From: Isotricha intestinalis
Lineage: Eukaryota; Ciliophora; Litostomatea; Vestibuliferida; Isotrichidae
Length of the DNA: 17,537 bases
Direction: 5' to 3'
Assembly (NCBI GenBank): GCA_023807065.1
Contig: JAJJLU010004155.1
Coordinates: 1-17,537 of the forward strand
Part shown: positions 8,061-17,537 of the stretch, piece by piece
Layout of the letters: every line of letters starts with the position of its first letter
Numbering within the stretch: position 1 is the stretch's first letter
Notes under the pieces: generated by a model
The model's input: the letters and a program-made list of their open reading frames with translations, nothing else
What the model was told of the DNA's origin: nothing
Database searches by the model: none
Position numbers and translations under genes: made by a program

Positions 8061-10144
8061 ATATCTTCTGTAATGCTTTATAAGCATTTATTGTCATCTT
8101 AGAAGATATATCTAAAGGAAGAGAAATTGACTGAATTATAGAATCTCTATTATTCCAGCTGGATCATCTTCTACTATAATACGTGTATTAGGTTCTAAAT
8201 AATATAAAGGTAAAGAAGTAATTGAAATTATATTATTTAAATGAGTATATTGATAAAGAAGATCTTTTATTTTTCAAAACAAGAATTTAAACTACCTCCT
8301 GTTACAAGAAGATAGATAACTAAGAAGGAATTTGAGTCCAATATTGTCCGACAGCTATTAATCTTCTTCTTTGTTCAATAACATCTTTATCTCCAGCTTG
8401 TAAATAAGCTATATCTGGAATTTCAGGTTCAAAAACATAATTAATACCTTCATTATTATCTGTATTATTTAGCTCTTCTTCCAATATTACTTACTATATA
8501 TTGACCTAATTCTGAATCTTCATCTATAAATTCAAGAAAATAGTTTATTTGATCAAACATTTCATCAATAAACTATTGAGTTTCTAAATTAAATATTTTA
8601 AGAAACTCCTCTTTTAATTCTGCATAGTATTGAAAATAAGTATTATTTCTTTCTATATCAGTTCCTGTCCCTATATACTCATCTTCTAACATTTGATAAT
8701 AAATTTCTTCTCTCCAATCTACTGATTGTTGATCTTCTATTATTTTAAATATTTTTCCTTTTTCTATTATTTATTGCATCAGGAAACAAAAATGTTTCTT
8801 CCGCAGGTAAATGTTTTTCTTTATTATAATCAACACCATGAACTGTTTCAAAAGAATCTTTATATAAAGCAATAAAATGTTCATTTAATTCAGGCTTTTT
8901 ATCAATTGCTAAATGAAATCTACAACCAATCTTTCACTACTTCCACTTACTGTAGGTCTAGAACCCCAAACTACAAAATCATTTTTAAGATTATTATAAT
9001 TTAAAGTATTATTATAAGCAGTAGTATATTGATTATGAACAAAATTATAAACAACTTCACTAAGTTTATAAAAATCTGCTTCATAAACCCAAGAAGGTAA
9101 TTTTTCTATTTTTTGCTATTACTCTTTTGACAAATAAGAAGTATTGGTCATATTAAGATAATTATATTTCTCTTGAAATCTAAAATTACCTTCTATATCA
9201 TAAAAATACTAATAATTGCCTAATATACCAATAATTTTATCTAATACAGAAGTAACAGTATCTCCTGCATACAAACTAACTAACCTGGATAAGTAAAATC
9301 TGAAAATTTAAAACTAACATCATATCCAGGTTCATAAATCTTTATTGTTGATTTGGTGCTTTATCATCTCTCCATTTAAAAGCTTCTTCCCATGAAGTGC
9401 AAAGCATTGGCTAATCAATACTTTGCTCTAAATAAACTGCCTATGCACCTATCCATTTTACAGTTTGTTTAATGTGTAAAGGTACTTCTGATATAATAAT
9501 TTTACTTAAATTTTAATTACCCCAATGATTTACTAATTCTTTTATAATATTATAAATTATAACAAGATTTTTTTCTAAAGAAACGCTATCTGATCAACTA
9601 ATTCATCTTGAGAAGCAAAATCTACTGCTGAATGAATCTACCCACCTAAATCTCCATTTAAGACACATTTTATTTTTTAAATTCATTGAAATAGTTACTC
9701 CAGTCACACTATGAGCAAGAGAGGGATTAAACATGATATAAATACCCAAAGGATACCATACTACTTCTCCATATTTCTATTGATAATAAAAAGTATAAAT
9801 AACAGGAATATCTTGCTCATCTCTAGTTTGTATCACTTCTTTTTCAACAGTATTCTTTATTCCTATTTTTAATTTACACTTTTTATTGACTGAAAATAAA
9901 TGATCTATTTTTGCTAAATTATTATCGTTTTCTTCAGCAAAAATAAATAAAGATGCAGTTCTTCGCATAGAAGAGTTTCTATCTAAATTTAAACTTCCAT
10001 TTATTGCTATTCCTTTAACTGCTTGAAGAGGTCTTCATTCCAATTTAAAGCAGTAATTCTATTATACTATTCTTTAATATGTAACTTATCAATTTTTTCC
10101 AAGAATCTCTTATCTTGTAAAAAGTTTGCAAGCTCAAAAATAAT
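8059..10144 (-). CDS. Phage tail hub/baseplate-like protein, frameshifted
   Basis: The readable product, about 695 residues, contains RITALNWNED, then (one base lost near 10035) VKGIAINGSLNLDRNSSMRR, VVWYPLGIYIM, SVTGVTISMNLKNKMC, LNGDLGG, TSVLDKIIGILGNYQYFYD, LKNDFVVWGSRPTVSG, LAIDKKPELN, DWREEIYYQML, ISITSLPLYYLEPNTRI and, at the end, SISLPLDISSKMTINAYKAL. This order matches, from memory, a large tail/baseplate protein common in gut phages, thought to sit at the tail tip like a hub. Frame changes near 10035, 9655, 9590, 9300, 8930, 8750 and 8290. TAA occurs at 9513-9515 and 9119-9121; TAG codons are many (for example 9777). There is a good AGGAGG upstream but no ATG in the right frame; an ATT (10142-10144 or 10139-10141) stands where the start should be. 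Stop TAA 8059-8061. Confidence 0.7.
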
Positions 10145-12956
10145 CCCTCCTTAATTTAATAGTATAAAAAATCATTGAATCAACTGGACAGAAAATATCT
10201 ACATCATCTATTTCAGACTCATACCATTGTGATTTATAAAAAGTATAATATTTATTATTTTCTTTACAAAAGCCACCATGTAAAGCATCTAAAATATTTT
10301 CTCTTGAAGCAAAAGTACCTCTATTTCTCATATTATCTAAATCTCAAGAATATCCTTTTATATTAAAACTTTCAATAGAATAAGAACTTTCTTCAGGCTC
10401 AATTTTTAATTCTCCTGTTTCATTTATTACTAATCTTTGAGGATCTAAAGCAGAAGAATCATTAGTACTCTTTAAATCTACTGATACAACTGCTCCTGGT
10501 TAAGTATCAACTTAAATAAACAATACTGAATCAAGATATTGTTTCACAACCTCTTGATTTTTAGTTCTTTAATTCTCTGTTGTATAAGTAATAGTATATT
10601 TATTTTTAATTTCTTTTAAAATTTTAGAAGAATTACTATACTTTCCAAAGATTTGTCCTATTTTATCTTCAATAGTAACTCTTTTAGGAACATTAGTTAA
10701 ATCTTCTTTAAAAGATTCATGGATTTTATATTCAACACTCATAACTGTATCTTTAGCAGGAATAATTGTAGTGCTACTACTTAATTTTAAATTATCGTCT
10801 ATTTAACTAATAAATATTATTAGGATAAGATACAATTATTTGCTAACCATTAATTTCAAATAAAGTTCCTAAATAAACATTATTAACATTATAAGTAGAT
10901 ACCATTTGATATAAAGGATATTCAATAGGAGAAGTAAAATCAATAGCATCTTTGTCATCCTAATCAATATCATCAAAGACTCTAAAATGTCCATCGCTAT
11001 CTTCAATGATTAAATTTGGCTAAGATTCAATAGTCAATCTTATATGATCTAAATAAAATAAAAATCATCTAAAATAAAATCTTTTTATATTTATGTTTTT
11101 TTGCTATAGAATTTGCGGACGGGTATTGATCGGCACCTATTATATCCTAACCGGCTTTAAATATATTATCAATAGATTCTTCATCAGATTTAAAACTAGT
11201 AATTTGACCTATTTTATCTTCCGTGCAACTTGGCTAAGTATCAAATACACCTATATATATAAACCCATAACTACCAAAGAAGCTTCTCCTATCTCATAAA
11301 GTGTAGCAGAAAAAGAATATAATAATCTATCTAATTCTGATTTAGGAGCAAGAGAAACTTCCATAATCTTTATAAAAATATTTCCCTACTGAGTAGATTT
11401 ATATAATTTAGGTTTAGAATTATATACAAATTTTTCTACTTCTTCTCTAAATTTTCTTTCATAGATATAATTATATTGTTTATTTATATTCTAATCATAA
11501 CTAGAACCTCTATAACTAGTAAATAATCTTTCATTATTATCATATAAAGAAGCTTTTGGAATAAATAACTATACATTATCCGTATAAGCAGTTATTGTTC
11601 CAGAAATAGGGAATGATCTATAATACATTTCTCCATTTCTTCTTATAAAAGGATATTGACTTCCTATGGTATCTGTTTTCTTTTCAGAGATATTTGTTTT
11701 ATAAGAAGAAATCTGAAAATCATATTTTAATTTTAATTGTTTTACTTGATCTATATATCCATTTCCAGTATCTTCAAGTAAAAATACATGTTCCCATTCG
11801 GGGATAATGGCCTAGGTAGTAACAGGAATACCCCGGTGACCGCGTGGATCCCTGCGCTGAATGAGATATTTCTATGCTAAAACACTTTCTGCAGTATAAT
11901 CATAATAAACAATTATATCTTTACCATCTTCTGTAGTCTTTCTTTCTGTTGGTAAAAGAAAATTAGTTAAATCTTCCAATTTAAAAAATTCTCTCTAGAA
12001 TCACTTCTTCTTAAAGCAACGTTTCCTTGTAATGTTTCTTTGGATCAAAAACAATTTTTATATATCCTTCTTCATTATTTACATAAGTAAGAACTCTTCC
12101 TTTTAAAGCATCAATATTAATCTATTGAAATTCAAAAGCATATAATTTACTATCTGTAAAACCATTTTTTGTCTATATTTCAAATAATATTTTATATACG
12201 TTATTACTGTTTCCTCTTGTAAAATCATATATTAAAGAACATTCAAACGCCATAGCAGTTTCATCTAAAGTATAATTAAATGCTCTAGCTTCTTTCCATC
12301 CAGAATCAGAAATTGTATAATCATTAATATATGCTTTAACTAATTGAGTGTAAGTATCTTGTAATAATCTTAATCGCCAATATTTTAAACTTTCAGAACT
12401 TTTATCTGTTTTATAAACATTTATAAAATCTGCTAAATTATATGTAAAAGTGTCTTGATCAATTTCTTTTTGACCATAATCAACTTCAGAAGTGTGATGA
12501 AAATCATCTATATAAAAAATAAGTGCTATAATAGGTTTTATAATACAAACTTGAGACCATTCTGAAAAATATTGTATAATTATCAGTAAAAAGATGCTAA
12601 AAGATTATTTTGAATCTAAAGACTACTAAAACGAAGTTATACTTTATATAATACATTAGCTTCAAATCCATTACCTTTTAAATCTGAATTTAAAATATAT
12701 CAATATAATATCCATTTAAAACTTTATCTTCCTCTGTTTGTAATAAAGATTCTTTTTGAATAATCTAATTTTCATCTGCTAAAACATTAACATTACTACT
12801 TTGTCTTCTTACAGAAACATGAACTGCTTTAATATTTTCTTTTTGAGTGCTATTATAATTAGATAAAGTATAATAAACTCTTAGGCTATTATCTGTATTC
12901 TATCCTATTGCAAAAGCTGGCATCGAAGATGCCAGAATAGGTGGAAACAATGCCAT
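10134..12956 (-). CDS. Large conserved phage tail protein (MALFPPILASSMPAF...), frameshifted
   Basis: Start ATG at 12954-12956 behind AAGGAGG. The product, about 940 residues, begins MALFPPILASSMPAF, followed by LRVYYTLSNYNS and a fibronectin/Ig-like beta region with YKVxLRFSS and FSEWSQVCIIKP. The middle holds YTLDETAMAFECSLIYDF. The C-terminal half has LKLKYDFQISSYK, DTIGSQYPFIRRNGEMYYRSFPISG, YERKFREEVEKFVYNSKPKL, SFSATLYEIG and, near the end, SQWYESEIDDVDIFCPVD. I recall this architecture from a tail protein of many uncultured gut phages; its biochemical role is not established. Frame changes near 12690, 12570, 12030, 11260, 11130, 11060 and 10805. TAA at 12637 (in YKVxLRF, where relatives have Gln), 10569, 10512 and 10500; TGA at 10344. 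The terminal TGA (10134-10136) overlaps the ribosome site of the next gene. Confidence 0.7.
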
Positions 12957-12963
12957 CCTTATT

Positions 12964-12970
12964 CCTCCTT
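12964..12970 (-). promoter_or_regulatory. Shine-Dalgarno site AAGGAGG
   Basis: A full AAGGAGG lies 7 bases upstream of the ATG at 12954-12956 and sets the start of the large tail gene. It follows 13 bases after the stop of the preceding membrane-protein gene. Confidence 0.8.
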
Positions 12971-12983
12971 GTGACTCTGAAAA

Positions 12984-13426
12984 TTATTTCATAGGATATG
13001 TTTTTCTATGTAAGTTTCGTAAATCTTCCATCATTGAAGCAACGAAAGAATTTCCTCCTTCATCTTTATAATGAGTATATTTTCTTTCTAAACAATCTAA
13101 ACTATAATCATCTTTACTTCCTACCTCATAACAGAAATAATGATGGTTACGAGTAATAGAATGTTTTATATCATCTCTATCTGATTCAATTAAAATATTT
13201 ACAGACTCTTTTAACTCTTTTAACTATATTCTAATTTTTTCTAACTATTGTTCATGTTGTTTAGTAATATTTTCTATCTAAAGAGACCTTTCATTTTCAT
13301 CTATTGCCTATTTGCTCTTTTTTTAGACCAATCTATAAACTAAACAAAATTTCTTATTGCTATTGCTAAAATTATTAAAAATAAAATAATTTCACTAATA
13401 GAATAGCTGGTAAAAAGCTATTTCAT
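12984..13426 (-). CDS. Small membrane-anchored phage protein with coiled coil
   Basis: Start ATG at 13424-13426, overlapping the end of the tape measure gene in another frame, so likely translated by coupling. The product begins MKQLFTSYSISEI, then a single membrane segment rich in Ile, Leu and Ala, then NFVQFIDWSKKR. After one frameshift near 13310 follow a charged coiled coil (KQHEQQLEKIRIQLKEL), VNILIESDRDDIKHSITR, a conserved-looking HHYFCYEVGSKDDYSLDCLE and DEGGNSFVASMMEDLRNL, ending at TAA 12984-12986. About 147 residues. I recall near-identical proteins next to tape measure genes in gut phages; the role is unknown (tail-associated membrane protein; holin-like topology is only a possibility). 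TAG occurs in frame at least six times, including codon 3. No TAA or TGA interrupts it apart from the frameshift. Confidence 0.65.
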
Positions 13427-15831
13427 TTGAATTATCACTTGAAGAAATTTTTGAAGCTTGTTCTAATTTTAAATTAGCTGCTTTCCACTCAGCTTCATTT
13501 TCTTGAGGAATTTTTGCAACATCAATAATTTGACTTAAATTTTCATTAAAATCTTGTGATACAGCAGGAGCTTCTTTTGCTATTAAATTTTGAAGTTCTA
13601 TTAATTCATTATAATGACTATAAAGATTTTCAACTCCATCGTTAAAAATTTCATTTAATTGAGCAATTTGTTCTTTATATACAAAATAATTTTCATCAGC
13701 TTGTGTTAACCCAGCATTTTTATATTTTGATAAAACTCCAACTGCTTTAGCTTTTGCATTTTCTGCTTTATTAATTTGACTGTCTTCTATATGAATATTT
13801 TCTTTACAAACTTTTTCCTATTTAGTTTCTTTATATTGTGTTTTTTTCGCCTCTAAATAATCTTTATAATCATCACTATTATAAAAATTATCTTCCTATA
13901 ATTTATGTTGTCTTTCTAATAATTCTATAGTTTCTTTTAACGTATTATTATTTGCAAGAATAGCCTATCCTCTAGTATTATATCCTGTAATAGCATCAAA
14001 ATTATATTCTCTAATAAGATTTTTAATCTAATTATAACATTCTCTTTCTGATTCAGTTAAATTATTAAGAGTACTATCTCCAAAAAATTGCTCCTGCTTT
14101 TCTAGCTAACTAATCATATTCATTCGAAATATCTTTTAAAGAAGATGTTTTTTCTTTAAAGTCTTTTATATTATTATTTAATTCTTTTTGTTTAGAATTA
14201 AAAGTCTAAATAGCCTAAGCTGCCTACTATGTAGGCATAGTAAAATGAGCATAAAGTTTTGTAATAACCGTAAAATCAGTAATTAATCCAGTAAATACAA
14301 TTAAAATTGCTCCATAGGATTTGCAACCATTGTTACATTTAATTTTTTTTTTGAGCTGCAACTGCCTAAAGAGTCGCAATTGCTAATCTTCTTTAGAACC
14401 TTTTACTCCTACTATATGACCATTTAACATTGCATAACCTTGCTACTAAGCTTTCATAACAGCAATATGAGCTTCTTCTACAGCAATGTTTTTTTGTTCT
14501 AAATCCTTAGTAAGTTCTATAATTTTTCCTTTATTTAGAAAAGCTTGAGAAGTTTTTAAAGTAGTTGTTTTTAATCCTTCATAAGTTTTTTCTAACATAG
14601 GAATAGAAAAAAGTAGATCAGTAAAACCTTGACCTAATTTTTTAACACTTTCCTATGCACTAGGATCTTTTATAAAACTCCAAATAGTTTTAAACCATTT
14701 GTACTTGTTACAGCTACTATGGCTCGTCCTAATTGACCTGCCATATCTACAGCACTTTGAAATCTAGCTTCTTGTTGAAAAGATTCTTTTAATTCATTTG
14801 CTTTTTGAATTGTTAAATCTAATGATGCTCTTAATCTTTCTTTTTCATTTATATTATCATCCATTGATAAATAAGCATTATTACCAGATGTAACTGTAGC
14901 CTCTAAAACTTCTGCTGCATTTCTAATTTCTAAAATTTTTAATTTTGCATTTTTTGCTTCAGGACGAAAACCTTCAACCTTTTCATAAAAATTATCAAAC
15001 TATTTAGTTGCAAAAAGAGGTTTTTCTCCGTCTTTAGAAAAAGTATTTTTTAATTGTTCAACTTGATTTTGAATAGAATTAACATGGTCATTTATCTATT
15101 CTTTATTTTTAGAAAAGTTTTTAAAAAGAACTAGTAATATCTCCTCTAGAATAATTTCTAATTGTTTCTCCTAAGGCTTCAGCTTCTCCTTTTGTAACAA
15201 CTACTTTATCTTTAAAATCTTTTAATGAAATACCAGCTTTAGTAAAAGCTCCTTCATATTCTTTAGCTAAATTAACCTATTGTTCAACCGGAATTAAAGC
15301 TTCTTTTGGTGCATCCACATTTTGCAAAGCTTGATTATAAGAATTTAGCTACTCTTGATTTATGGTCATATATAACTGACCTAAAGATTTTTTAGCATTT
15401 ACTATTTCTCTAATAGTACCTTCTTGATAGACTAAAGATTATCATAATAATTTAGTTTGTTTAAAATCTGCTCTTAAAAGCTATGCATTATGCTTAGCTG
15501 CTTGCATATTAGTAACTAAATTATTAATTTCACGTCCAATAACAGGACTAAAAATAGAAGTTAATGCTGCTCCTAATATTAAAAGATCATTTCCTCCTCC
15601 TCCAATAGTTTCAATTAAATTAGCAAAAAGATTAGTTAATCCAGTTCCAACATCAATTAAACCTTTAAAACTATCAGAATCTATCATAGCAGATTTTACT
15701 CGTTCACCTGCTGCTCCTAGTTTCTCCATATGAGCACAACAAAATCCATATACCTAATATTTTCTTCCATAGTAGTTCCTTGTGCTTCCATGGAAATATT
15801 TAAAAGATCATTACCAGACAATAAAAGAAGT
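13392..15831 (-). CDS. Tail tape measure protein, N-terminus missing, frameshifted
   Basis: The readable part starts directly after the upstream gene's stop with no start codon: MEAQGTTMEENIRYM, then MEKLGAAGERVKSAM, a Gly/Leu/Ile-rich segment (IGGGGNDLLILGAALTSIF, about 15540-15620) and long charged helices with Ala, Lys, Glu and Gln. A second hydrophobic stretch (VTMVANPMGAILIVFTGLI, about 14280-14340) and another long helical region follow. This is the make-up of phage tape measure proteins, which set tail length and reach the host membrane. About 810 codons remain; full-length relatives also carry an N-terminal part that is absent here. Frame changes near 15735, 15121, 14670, 14375, 14345, 14310 and 14085, mostly one base in a homopolymer. 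TAA-TGA pair at 15439-15444. TAG is frequent in helices, as expected for Gln. Stop TGA 13392-13394. Confidence 0.75.
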
Positions 15832-16479
15832 TTATTCAACAATAGCCTCTTTTTGCTTATCTTCAGTAAAATGTATTGCTCTATAAGAAAGAGTATACAT
15901 AGATATATTTTCATTTAAAACTGCTAAATTACAACCTAGAAAAGCATATTCTCCCATGCCACATAATTTAATATTATTTCCTGCTGGTCTAGTTTGTAAA
16001 TTTTTATATTGATTTGATATAGAATTTAAAATTCCATCAATATATCCAGCAATAACAATAGGTCTTTCTCTAAAAATATCTAAATCCCATTCATCATCAT
16101 AACAAATAATATCAAAATTAACTGTATAATCCATAAACTTAGGATCAACTCTATTTGGAGAGAAATTATAAAAAGTAACAAGAATATAAGATTTAATATT
16201 CTAAAATTCGTTTCTTGCAATCTTAGGATTTAATCTTATATAACCTTCTTTTGGCATAACACTTAAAGGTTTACTATCAATTAAATCTTGATATTTATTA
16301 TCTTGCTCTTCTGTTGCTGCTTGTAAACAATCAGGTTTATTAATATTAACAAACTTTTAAGCTTATCACTATAAGGTTTACTAATTTACAAAAAGCAATT
16401 TAACAAATTGCTACATGTCTTTTTCACAAGATAAAAATGAAGAATATATCGGCTTCATTGCTCTTAGATCATATCTCAT
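15832..16479 (-). CDS. Phage neck/tail-terminator-like protein with two compensating frameshifts
   Basis: Start ATG at 16477-16479 behind AAAAGGAGA. The product (about 215 residues) begins MRYDLRAMKPIYSSFLSCEK. The C-terminal half reads ILVTFYNFSPNRVDPKFMD, YTVNFDIICYDDEWDLD, RPIVIAGYIDGILN, KLCGMGEYAFLGCNLAVLNENI and LSYRAIHF. I recall this pattern from small neck or tail-completion proteins of gut phages that close the tail tube at the head end. From about 16393 to 16350 the main frame is full of stops, while the neighbouring frame reads KPYSDKLKS, so one base has been lost and one gained within about 45 bases. TAG encodes Gln at DMQQ and in EFQN (16201). Stop TAA 15832-15834. It follows the neck-like gene by about 30 bases, consistent with an operon. 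Confidence 0.65.
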
Positions 16480-16483
16480 GGAA

Positions 16484-16492
16484 TCTCCTTTT
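16484..16492 (-). promoter_or_regulatory. Shine-Dalgarno site AAAAGGAGA
   Basis: Stands 4 bases upstream of the ATG at 16477-16479, with GGAG at the usual spacing. It shows that the TAA at 16510-16512 is a genuine stop of the preceding gene and that a new gene starts here, although both lie in the same frame. Confidence 0.75.
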
Positions 16493-16509
16493 ATCTCACC
16501 CAAAAGGTT

Positions 16510-17537
16510 TTATATAATATTCTATAAACTTTCTGTTCCTTCATAAGTAATATTAAAAGAAACATTATTTCTAACCTATCCAATCTCAAGTTTCAATTCC
16601 GTTCCAGTTTGAGATATAATTTTTACAGGCGCACCTTGAGAGATTCCCCATGTGGAGACCGCGGTGTTTCCAGCATCAATTCCTTGAACATAATATTTAA
16701 CAACTTCATAAGATTGAATAATAGAAAGTCCAACAATCATTCGAACATCATTCCCACTTGCCTATTGTTCAGATTGTAATTTATTCTATCTATCTTCTAT
16801 CTGTTTTTCTCTTTGTTTTATCTGTTCATCAGTACTTATATAAGTTTCTTTTACTGCAACTCTAATCATTCCACCCTAAACATTTTTACTCCTTGTTCCA
16901 TAATTATTATTATATCCAATTAATTCCCAAGTTTGACCATTTATTACTAATCGATCAAAACATCTAAAAAATGCCTAAGTATTTTCATATTTTGTTATAT
17001 AAAAGAGTTTATGATAATACAAATCATTCCATACAAATTCCTTTTTAACATTCCAAACATCTTCCTTTTCATTCGGACCAACAGTATAACCATAATAAAG
17101 AACAGGATCTCCCTCTTCTCCATCTTCTCCTATAGCTACGACTTCAATCAAATCATCTGCTTTTCTTATCTATCCTCTAAAATAAGCAGTTTCCTAAGAA
17201 TACTATAAGAAAATGATCCAATATGAACCAGGCATATATCCTTCATTTCCAGAGATCCATTTAAAAGTATTACGAGGCTTGACTCTATACTGATATATTT
17301 CTTCTCCCTCGTTATCTAAAACAGGTAATCCAGCTTCATCTAAAAATCTTCCACCTGTTCCAGTATTTTTCATTTTCTAATCTAATGGCAAATCTTCCAT
17401 TTCATATTCAACAGGAACTTCTCTAAAAGGAATAGAAAGAACTTTATCTTCATAATCAACTTTTAATTTATCAGGTTCATAAATACTAATTAAACCATTA
17501 GAATCAATTAAGAATAATTTTTTATATAATTCAAATA
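16510..17537 (-). CDS. Phage neck/head-closure-like structural protein, 5' partial, intact frame with 10 TAG codons
   Basis: One uninterrupted frame runs from the window edge to TAA at 16510-16512, about 341 codons, if TAG is read as an amino acid. It starts inside the gene with YKKLFLIDSNGLISIYEPDKL and continues VLSIPFREVPVEYEMEDLPL, FKWISGNEGYMPGSYW, ETAYFRGQIRK, YTVGPNE, FVWNDLYYHKLFYITKYE, FDRLVINGQTWEL and GGMIRVAVKETYI. After a Gln/Glu/Lys-rich linker comes a final Ig-like domain (GNTAVSTWGISQGAPVKI through SFNITYEGTE). I count 10 TAG codons against 11 CAA/CAG, and no internal TAA or TGA. The short form that would result if TAG were a stop makes no sense. Position ahead of the neck/terminator gene and resemblance to gut-phage head-tail region proteins suggest a connector or closure protein; the exact role is not recognised. 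It is the only long phage gene here without frameshifts. Confidence 0.65.

Noticed and set aside
15717..15914. ORF starting MKIYLCILF that covers the join between neck gene and tape measure gene
   Set aside because: Its first half is the neck gene read out of frame; only the second half (from about 15831 down) matches tape measure sequence.
2482..17537. The phage-like region as ordinary eukaryotic genes of a ciliate that reads TAG as Gln
   Set aside because: Shine-Dalgarno sites, operon-like spacing, a tape measure protein and tail-protein motifs point to a bacterial virus, and the adjacent PP2C gene stops at TAG.
1..17537. tRNA or rRNA genes, CRISPR arrays, insertion sequences, integrase or attachment sites
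   Set aside because: None could be seen on either strand; in particular no suppressor tRNA and no recombination enzyme lies near the junction.

Overview
The window joins two unlike kinds of DNA. Bases 1 to about 2481 look like nuclear DNA of an AT-rich unicellular eukaryote such as a gut ciliate, anaerobic fungus or other protist; the lineage cannot be fixed from the sequence. This part holds the 3' two thirds or more of a CTD-phosphatase-like (FCP1/SCP, HAD fold) gene on the + strand. Facing it on the - strand is the last 48 codons of a PP2C-type protein phosphatase. Both read with standard stops, TAA for the first and TAG for the second.

From about 2482 to the right edge everything readable is on the - strand and looks like the structural (neck, tail, baseplate) module of a tailed bacteriophage. 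Genes are tightly packed and start behind bacterial Shine-Dalgarno sites (AAGGAGG type). Order in the direction of transcription (right to left): neck/head-closure-like protein (16510-17537, 5' partial), tail-terminator-like protein (15832-16479), C-terminal part of a tape measure protein (13392 to about 15831), small membrane-anchored protein (12984-13426), large tail protein (10134-12956), tail hub/baseplate-like protein (8059 to about 10144), tail protein (7077-8046), baseplate/fibre protein with tandem repeats (4905-7065), its possible continuation (4067-4815), then three short or fibre-like genes (3083-4054, 2720-3080, 2482-2708).

The phage genes make sense only if TAG is read as an amino acid, almost certainly glutamine (translation table 15). 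The rightmost gene shows it cleanly: about 340 codons in one frame with 10 TAG codons and no TAA or TGA until a terminal TAA. The adjacent PP2C gene ends at TAG right after its conserved last residues, so two codes meet in one contig.

Most phage genes other than the rightmost are broken by single-base frameshifts, about 30 that I could place roughly. They also carry at least 14 in-frame TAA and five in-frame TGA codons, and the tape measure gene has lost its N-terminal part. The change from eukaryotic to phage sequence is abrupt, inside the PP2C coding sequence. Two explanations remain: a decaying phage segment inserted into a eukaryotic chromosome, or a chimeric contig (for example from whole-genome amplification) carrying error-rich phage sequence. 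The sequence alone cannot decide, and the chimera is the safer default.

Family assignments for the phage proteins come from recalled resemblance to tail proteins common in uncultured gut phages; no database was searched.
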